Source: Serinus canaria
Taxonomy: Eukaryota; Chordata; Aves; Passeriformes; Fringillidae
Direction: 5' to 3'
Length of the DNA: 64,000 nucleotides
NCBI RefSeq assembly: GCF_022539315.1
Contig: NC_066321.1
Coordinates: forward strand, 2,227,001-2,291,000
Shown here piece after piece: positions 56,530 to 64,000 of the stretch (positions are counted from its first letter, which is position 1; each line of letters begins with the position of its first letter). A model generated the notes under the pieces. The model did not search any database and was not told the DNA's origin. It saw nothing but the letters and a program-made list of their open reading frames with translations. The position numbers and the translations under genes were made by a program.

Positions 56530-56800
56530 ATCACAGAATCCCAGAATGGTTTGGGATGGAATTTGAAGCTTAAAGCCCATCCCATTCCACCCCTTCCTGT
56601 GGGCACTAAGCCAGGCTGCTCCAAACCCCATCCAGCCCAGCCTGGAACCAACAATTATGGATCCTAGGTGCTAATTTTTATTTTTCCCATGGGTACTAAA
56701 CCAGGGTGCTCCAAACCTCATCCAGCCCAGCCTGGAACACTTCCAGGGAAGCAGCACCAACAATTATGGATCCTAGATGCTAATTTTAATTTTTTTAGTT
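56530..56800 (-). mobile_element. CR1 LINE fragment, antisense, internally duplicated
   Basis: CAGAATCCCAGAATGGTTTG, AAGCTTAAAGCCCATCCCAT and AAGCCAGGCTGCTCCAAACC are reverse CR1. A 109-bp tandem duplication follows: AACAATTATGGATCCTAG occurs at 56650 and 56759, each preceded by CCATCCAGCCCAGCCTGGAA-type CR1 sequence. Unit one lacks a ~17-bp piece present in unit two. Confidence 0.87.
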
Positions 56801-58194
56801 CCAACAGCATGACTCAGCGCAGATATTTGCCATTTATCAATGATGGGGACAGGAGATGCCCAAAATACATTTATCCCCCTCCTCTTGATTTTTCCCATCA
56901 TTCCTAGAGATCACTCTGAATTTCCCCATTCTCCCTGGCGAGATCCCAGCCTGCTGTGGATTCAGCAAATCACCTCGACGTAGAGTTTGATGATTTCTCA
57001 GTTCAATCTGATTTTTGAGCAGCCTTCCTCTGGCTTCTCTTTAACAACCTTGGCTTTGTTTTGCTTCCAAGCCCCAGCCTTGCCCGAGGCCCTGGACCTG
57101 AGCAGGGCAATGCTCTGGGGGGTGACTGCTCCTGTTGTCAGCTGTGAGGAAGGTTGGAACATTTTCCTCCGTGGCATCCTTCCCACAGCTGTCATTGCTG
57201 TCTGCAAGTTTATTCTCAGCACAGTGTGAAGCTCTCAGCCCTGCAGAAGGGCAACACTTCCCCTGAAATTGCAAAGACACCAGTTTTATATTCAGTTTGC
57301 TCTTGAGCAGGATGGAACTTGTTACCAGGTCCTCTTCCCTCCTTAAATTCGAGATTGGTGCTCGTTGTTCAGGGAGTTTTGGGCAAATTTGCTCTGAGTG
57401 CTGCATAAATGTGTTTTATTATGACTCAGAAAAGGTTTTCTGGTTAGAAAATCGTTGCAATGGAGATAATGCACTATTGAAGGCCAGCCTTCTAAAAATA
57501 TAGAAATGGTTTTTCTCAACACAAAGAGCTTGTGTTGCCACACAGACTCATTGAGTTCTAAAGGGTAGGGAAGAAAACTTCATTATCCCTGAAAAGCAGA
57601 GCACTTCCTTCTGCATATCCCTGCATTCCAGTCCCTGGAATGGTTGCACTCACAGCTCCAGGATTTATTTGGGATAGATGTGCACACGCAGCCCTGTGCT
57701 TGCACACGGATATAAACACCACATCAGTAGGAACAATCTCCCAGACTGATGCACACTGAGTACATTTGGGAGTGGGGAATGCCCCTGGAAACCTGGAATT
57801 ATCTGAAAGCTTCATCTGGGATAGCAAAACCTTGTGGCTCCACAGACATCAAGGTATCTGGGGGAGAAGTAACCCACAGAAGGAAAATATGGAAATAATT
57901 GGCAGCAGAACAAACAGCAAAGCATGGAATAAAGGAGAGGGAAGAGGAAGTGGCTGGCAGGGAATTGCAGGTGAGAATGTTGTAGGGAAAGCTGGTGGCA
58001 TCCTGTCAGTTCCCAGCTTTTCTGGCTGGAGTGGCAGCAGCAGCAGCAGCTCTGGGCTTCCCAGACCAGCGTGGCTCCTTCCTGTTCTGATTTTCAGCTC
58101 TGTAAATCAGAGCTCAAATCTCCTTCTCCATCTGAATTCTATTGCATAGGAGGACATTTCTTATGGAAAAAATTCTTGGCTGTGCAAGAGGGGA
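56801..58194. other. Single-copy non-coding sequence
   Basis: A five-unit AGC run lies at 58034-58049. No exon recognised. Confidence 0.5.
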
Positions 58195-58380
58195 GCCTTT
58201 GCCACAGGGTGCCCAGAGCAGCTGGGGCTGCCCCTGAATCCCTGGCAGTGCCCAAGGCCAGCTTGGACAGGGCTTGGAGCACCCTGGGATAATGGAAGGT
58301 GTCCCTGCCCATGGAACTGGATGAGCTTTGAGGTCCCTTCCCACCCAATCCCTCCTGTGATTCCATGATTCTGTGATTTA
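58195..58380 (+). mobile_element. CR1 LINE fragment (3' end)
   Basis: GGTGCCCAGAGCAGCTGGGG, CAGTGCCCAAGGCCAGCTTG, GAAGGTGTCCCTGCCCATGG, TGAGCTTTGAGGTCCCTTCC and TGATTCCATGATTCTGTGAT in sense order. The terminal GATTC repeats are intact. Confidence 0.94.
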
Positions 58381-61079
58381 CTTTAGCTCATTCTCTCCAA
58401 ACCACCTGGGATGGCTCCTGCACCTTGGCCCAGCCATGGACAAGTGTTTGCAGGCTCTAAAATGTCAGATTTTTTTCACTTTGAACTGCAGGGAAGGACG
58501 AAATATTTCATACATATCTGGATAGTTCAAGCAAAAAAGGGATTTATAGTTGTTGATGCAGAAATTCCAGAAAAGAACAATTGCTGAGGCAGCCGTGAAA
58601 TTATTGCACAGGAGAGAAATGGGGCTGAGGGAGCTGGGATTTTCATAGTGTGAAGGAAGCTGGAGCTGTGGTTTCATGAACTGAGGATCAGCTGCTCCCA
58701 GGAGAGCCCTTCAGCCCTGCTCTTGTGGGCATTAAAAATTCCAAAAGCAGAAGGTGGGAATTAGTGGCCATCCAAAACCAGTTCTTCCAGCCTGGCACTG
58801 GTGCAGAGGGAGCACCAGAGCGTGGCAGGCTCAGAGCCAGGGGGGTTCTGTGTTCCAGGGAGCAGGAATTCCATGGAATTCACTGTTTCCCCACCACTTC
58901 TCAGCCCCTGGGCAAGGGAGTGTGGGTGCCTCCAGCCTCCCAAGGGGTGCAAAATCCGGGTTTGTGATGGAGCAGCAGGAGGAAGGAGCAGGGCAGGAGC
59001 TGCTCCCTGAGCCCCTGGTGCCATCCCTGCCCTGGCCCTGCCCAGAGCTGCCCTGCCTGTCCCACTGCCCTCCCTGCCAGTGCCCCAGTGGAATGTTTGT
59101 TCCTGAGTGCTCACAAGTTTCCTGGATCCTTTCCACCTCACCTTTGGGGCTGACATCACCGTTCCTGGAGGGAATTCCTGCTCCTCCTGGGGGCTGACCT
59201 CTGACTCCACACTGAGAGCCGTGTCCTGGTGTTTGGGAATGCTCCTGGGGGGAGCCACGCTGCCAGAAACTTCTGGGATTTCAGGAATTCCTCCCTCTCT
59301 TTGCCATTTGTTGTCCTGTAGGATTTTCAAATAAAGGAGTAGGATTTTAAAGGAGCTGGACACCCTTTTTTGGGAGATTGGTTCTCACTTCTCTCTCTGG
59401 AATCTTCTCCTCTCACTCCTTGGCTCTGGGGGTTTTTATTTTCCCTCTTTTCAGTGTTCAAATGAATCTTCTGAAGGATGCATCCCTTTCATTCCACAGC
59501 TATGGAATAAGGAACTGATTTGTCTCAATGATTTGCTCTTGTAGTTACTCCTGTCTCCTACTAAACCCAAACCAACATTTTCTTTTCACTGCTTAGAATT
59601 GCACAATTGGTATTTATTACTCAGTTCCTCAGGGAGGATAAGTAGCCAGCTCCTAAAAGGACAGAAAAGATGGATGCTTCTGCAGGATTAACTTTAAAGC
59701 ATAAATATTTATTTTTTTAAATTACTAAATCCTGCTGTCCTTCAAGTTCAGGGATAGTTAAGGTCAGACAGCAGACACAGATTCCATGGAGAAGTTTGTC
59801 AAGTTAATTATAGAACCTGTAATTTCTTCTTTTGTTCCCCATTGGCATTTGAGGAGCAGGAGCTGCAGAGTTTATTAATCAATAGCAGGGAGAGAATTTT
59901 CCTGGAGAAACATTTGGAGGACAGGGCATTGTAGTGGTTGGAATCTGGGCTGGGAATCTGATTTGATGAATTTATCCAGGCAAGCTATTCAACTTTGGAG
60001 TGACTCAGCTTCCCTATTTTGAAGCAGACTTACCAGTAAGACATTAAATCTAGATGTTATTAATGGGAAATCAAGTTACATTGCTGAAGGTATAAAAGAA
60101 ATGCTTCATATCCTGCTTTAAATATAACGATTTTCTCACTTCCAGTAACTTGTGAGGCCATAAAAATGGCCCCGATTACAACCAAAATCAAATTGATAAA
60201 GGACAAAGTGGTGCTTAGAGAAAATAAGGATGATTGGAATGTGCTGATCCAAGGAAAAATGGAAAAATGTGGCATCCAGGATCTCTCAGGAGCACGAGAT
60301 CCTCAGAGATCACCGTGGGCAGCTGGAGGTCTGACCCCCTGCCACGCCAGTGCCTGCAGGGAGAGGGAAGGGAACGAGGGTTTCCTGCAGCACATTCCAT
60401 GGGTTGGAGCCTCAGCTGGAGTTGAAAGGCCAGGAGTTAATTTTAACTGGGAGAAGCTCTTTGGGAGTGTGAAATAAAAGCAGGAAAGGAATGGGTGCAG
60501 CCACGTGAATGGAAGTGTTCATTCCCATGAGGATTGCTGAGGCTGCTCGGAGGTGCTCGGAACACCCAGCCCTTGCAGGAACTCCTGTCCTGCTGTCAGT
60601 ACAAGGAATCTGCTCTTTGGGCTTTGAAATATTTACAAATACACAAGCAGGCAGTAACCAAGCCCAGCACTCTGCTGGAAGAGTTTGGGGCCTGAAGGAG
60701 GTTGTATGTGGGTATTTATGCATGAGTGGAGAAAGAAATCCAAATGCTAAAGGATGCTGGAATACAGAGGAATCTGGGTATGAAACCCTGGGTCCCACTC
60801 CAGACTTGGTTTTGAGGCTCATCCTGAAGCACTGATCGAGCCTTCAGGGTTGTACCAACTCAATAATTATTTAAAGTCATTTAATACAACAAAATGTTTT
60901 CTGCAATAAGTCAAAGCTCCCCAAAGTCTTCGTTAGTGGTGGAGAGATCCGACCAGGGACGGATTTCTGCCCGCCAGACAAAGACTTGACAGCATTTGTG
61001 GTGAAATAAGCTGCTCTGTTTGCAGACTGGAGCAAAAATCCTTTCTGTGCAGCTGGTGAGTTTTTGTTTTTGCAGTCAA
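58381..61079. other. Single-copy non-coding sequence
   Basis: GC-rich at 58790-59270, where a 200-codon minus frame (58761-59363) and overlapping plus frames of 75-147 codons are mutual shadows without a domain. AT-rich around 59690-60230. CpG-bearing unique sequence at 60930-60975. Confidence 0.5.
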
Positions 61080-61680
61080 AACAGATGCACTGGCTGGGGC
61101 AGCCTTTGGGAATGGCTGGCTTTGGCCCGTGCTGGAGTCATTAGTGGGAAATTCTGTTAATAGTAAACTGTTTGCTATTTAAAGAGCCTGATTCCAGGCC
61201 AGCTTTCCAAGGAAAAAGTTACCTGCTGTTACAGCTTTGATGAAGTGAAAGCTCAACCCAAAACAATAATAAAAAAATCCACCATCCAACACTCCCCTCA
61301 GGTCCTTCTACTTTGGGGCCATTAAAACCTGGAGAAAATGTAAAAAGAGCACGTGCACACTTCTTTACAGTTCTGAGGGAGCCCTAAATTCGTGCTCAGA
61401 GAATGTGGGTCTTTGTGGCCATTAGGCACATTCATTCTTCTGCAGGCACTGGCTGTAAATCCAATTTTATAGATTAAAGACTTGTAGCATAATGTAGGCA
61501 CCTGTCGGTTTATGGCAGCCTAAAAATATCTGCCTGCCCATAACGTGTTTTTCAGCATCTTGGAGCATATGTGTGTTTTTTGATACCTTTCAGCTATTTT
61601 TTTCCAGTCCTTGTCTGTCACCTCAGCTTGTTGTGCTGGCTCTAGTAGGAATAATAAAGGATTTGCAGTGTGGGCTGGCC
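61080..61680. other. Candidate conserved non-coding block
   Basis: Unique, repeat-free, higher-complexity sequence, for example GAGCACGTGCACACTTC, CTAAATTCGTGCTCAGAG, AGGCACCTGTCGGTTTATGG and GCCCATAACGTGTTTTTCAG. No open frame of note. It has the texture of conserved regulatory DNA, but only composition supports this. Confidence 0.25.
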
Positions 61681-62062
61681 ATTAGCAGTGAATGATAACA
61701 TCAAACCTCTCTGCAGGCTTCGGGGAGGAGGCAGAAACCAGAATTGTCCCAGCTCTGGGCTGCCAGGGTGGCTCTGCCCCTGCTGAGGGTGTGATCACAG
61801 AGATGGTTCTGGCTGGGAAACCCTCCAGGATTCTGTTTTGGGCAGGATTAAAGCAGGAGGAGGCTTTGGGGTGTCAGGGTGAAGGAGCTCTCTGAGCATC
61901 AGGGTTTGGGGTCTCGGTTTGGCCAGGGAGCTCAGTGTGGGTTTCCAAGGGAAGCCCTTCCTCCAGGATGTGTCACAGCAGGGTCACCCTGCAGGCTGTG
62001 ATCCAGGGTTGGAGTTCTGTTCATGCTCTGTACCAGGGGCTGTGGAGCTTGTGGGAATCCCA
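61681..62062. other. Single-copy non-coding sequence
   Basis: No element recognised in this ~380-bp stretch. Confidence 0.5.
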
Positions 62063-62335
62063 GGATCACTGAATCATGGAGTCACAGAATCCTGGAATGG
62101 ACCTCAAAGCTCATCCAGTGCCACCCCTGCCATGGCAGGGACACCTCCCACTGTCCCAAGCCTGGCCTTGGGCACTGCCAGGGATCCAGGGGCAGCCACA
62201 GCTGCTCTGGGCAACCCCCACCCTTCCAGCCAGACGGTTCCTTCCTAATATCCAACAGAAATATCCAATATCCTAACACATCCAATCCAGAAATTCCTTC
62301 CCAATATCCAACCTGAATCCCCTCCATTTCAGAGA
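62063..62335 (-). mobile_element. CR1 LINE fragment, antisense
   Basis: CATGGAGTCACAGAATCCTG, CTCAAAGCTCATCCAGTGCC, CACCCCTGCCATGGCAGGGA, GCCTTGGGCACTGCCAGGGA and GCCACAGCTGCTCTGGGCAA. The block TTCCT(T/A)CCTAATATCCAA then recurs near 62230 and 62294 as a local duplication of the CR1 ATATTGGGAAGGAA region. Confidence 0.93.
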
Positions 62336-63186
62336 GAAACCAAACAAGCACCTCTTGAATCATTTTGGTCCTTTCCAGGATAAGCTCAAACTTGTGACTT
62401 GCTCTGAAACAGATGGAGTGAAAAGTAACTCCAGATGAGATTTAAGAGTCTCAGCACCCCAAACCTGAACCTGATGCCCAGAGCTGGAGCTCTGCTTTGG
62501 GAATCTCTGCTTTCCCTTCCACCTTCCTAAAGGACATGGAGATTTCTGTCCTTTTCTTAAGTGGGGTTGAGACTGGCCAAGGGTTCAAACACATCCTTGG
62601 TGGAGAGGGAGAGCAGAGGAGCTGCTGTGTCCCCACCAGCCCTGTTTCCTCAGGAGAGCTGGCAGAAAAGCCAGAACCTCTGCTGGTGTTGGGATGGGGC
62701 TGGCTCAGACTGGAAGTGCTGGAATTACCAGAATTCACCCCCAGAATGTTCAGCTTCCTTGGAGGGAACTCCAGCAGGGTTTGCAGATAACACAGCCAGG
62801 GATTTGAAACTTGGACATAGGAGGGAAGAAACAGGAAGGAAATCTGAGCTCTTGTAGGTCAATCTTTTGGTTACATTGGCATTAAGTCAAGAACAGGAGG
62901 AGAAAAATTTTGCAACAAGAATCTTGAGTGGTTTTTGTTTTTTGGGTTTTTTTTTTTTTTTTTTTTTCCTGGCTTGCCACTTTCTATTTATGGGAACCCA
63001 AAATGACCTGGCTTCCTGGACTGGAGACAGCAGCAGCATGTCCTTGATGTCAGCCTGACTTGTACATTTCAAGCCAGTCTCTGCTACATATTTAGGACAT
63101 TTTTTAATGAGTGCTGCAGTCTGAGTGGTGGAAGGGCCTGGGACTGTGTCCTGTGACAGGTGGAGCACTGGGAGATGCTAATAAAA
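62336..63186. other. Single-copy non-coding sequence
   Basis: A 21-T run lies at 62947-62967. No exon recognised. Confidence 0.5.
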
Positions 63187-63425
63187 TAGAATTTCAGAAT
63201 GGTTTGGGGTGGAAGGGACCTTAAAGCTCATTTTGTCCCAACCCTGCCATGGACAGGGACACTTCCCACTGTCCCAGGCTGCTCCAAGCCCTGTCCAGCC
63301 TGGCCTTGGACATTCCAGGGATCCAGGGACAGCCCCAGCTGCTCTGGGCACCTGTGCCAGGGCCTGCCCACCCTCACAAGGAGGAATTTCTTCCCAATAT
63401 CCCATCTAAAACTGCTCTCTCTCAG
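63187..63425 (-). mobile_element. CR1 LINE fragment, antisense
   Basis: ATTTCAGAATGGTTTGGGGT, GGAAGGGACCTTAAAGCTCA, CCCAGGCTGCTCCAAGCCCT, GGGCACCTGTGCCAGGGCCT, GCCCACCCTCACAAGGAGGA and ATTTCTTCCCAATATCCCAT: a well-preserved 240-bp CR1 end in reverse. Confidence 0.95.
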
Positions 63426-63939
63426 TCTGAAATCAGTGCTGCTGTTAGGACTGCCTCTTCCACCCCCAGTAAATCAACATTTGGTGCTTCCCTCATCCTC
63501 CCCCTCAGCCTTTTATAAACATTGTCAGTTGTTCTTTTCCCAACAATGCCTGCAGGAAGGATTAGGCAGAAATGGCCAGCATGAGAGCGATTGAGCAGAG
63601 CCATCAGCATCCAACTGGTGCAGTTTTTCTCCCTTGCTTGGCTCTTGTACTAAATTTAATCTGTCCCCCAGACAGCTCAGAATCTATTTTTTCCCCCCTG
63701 CTCTGTTTTAATGCTCTCTGGTTCTCACCTGTGCTGGGCTGGCGTGAGGCAGGACCCAAGGGATGGGACAGGAGGTGACACTTGGCACCCATTCAATCTG
63801 GGAGAAGGGTCCCCAGGGACTGCAGCAGTCTGGGAATTGCTCACTCTCTTCAATTCTGGGGAGAGCAGGAGTTTCAGGGTGTGTTCACAAAGCTGGGTGG
63901 TTAAATGTTCTGTTCCTAAAACCTGGCATTTGGGGGGGG
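63426..63939. other. Single-copy non-coding sequence
   Basis: No element recognised. Confidence 0.5.
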
Positions 63940-64000
63940 ATCACAAAATCATGGAATCTGGGAATCCCAGGCTGGTTTGGGCTGGGAGGGACTGAAGCTC
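63940..64000 (-). mobile_element. CR1 LINE fragment, cut by window end
   Basis: ATCACAAAATCATGGAATCT and CAGGCTGGTTTGGGCTGGGA, then GGGACTGAAGCTC, are the extreme CR1 3' end in reverse. The rest lies beyond base 64000. Confidence 0.88.

Noticed and set aside
55818..56654. 278-codon minus-strand frame
   Set aside because: Begins in antisense CR1 and ends in an LTR-like repeat. The peptide shows no domain.

Overview
The window is nuclear DNA from a bird, most likely a songbird. The main evidence is about twenty short, 5'-truncated fragments of a CR1-type LINE. They are recognisable from the conserved 3' end (sense-strand words such as CCCAGAGCAGCTGGGGCTG, GGATCCCTGGCAGTGCCCA, AAGGTGTCCCTGCC and CCATTCCATGATTC). 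Several LTR-like segments resemble passerine endogenous retrovirus (ERV) LTRs as I remember them; that part is recall, not a search. No bacterial, organellar or phage features are visible.

I find no protein-coding gene that I can support. None of the open frames resembles a protein family I know apart from short reverse-transcriptase remnants, and none forms a credible exon series. The longest frames (about 200-320 codons) all lie on tandem repeats, where lack of stops is an artefact of repetition. The window is therefore best read as intergenic or deep intronic DNA.

Layout: 0-1 kb holds a higher-order AT-rich tandem repeat. 1-9.5 kb is mostly plain single-copy sequence. 9.5-10.7 kb has a CR1 fragment followed by a 56-bp minisatellite. 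13-25 kb contains CR1 fragments, three copies of one LTR-like family, and another LTR-like element with a 34-bp minisatellite inside it. 28 kb has a long AAT microsatellite. 30.6-33.3 kb is the most structured part: a CpG-rich block in which a small ERV-like element, flanked by two related LTR-like segments, has split a CR1 copy. Its interior has no recognisable gag or pol and is made largely of four separate tandem repeats. 36.7-49.2 kb holds more CR1, a GATC-dense array and a 107-bp minisatellite. 51-64 kb has further CR1, two copies of a third LTR-like family, a roughly 370-430 bp segmental tandem duplication, and two blocks of higher-complexity sequence that may be conserved non-coding elements.

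There are no genes here to act together. What biology the window shows lies in repeat turnover: CR1 decay, ERV insertion, and repeated birth of minisatellites inside or beside transposable elements. A few GC- or CpG-enriched unique stretches could be regulatory, but only a cross-species alignment can decide that.
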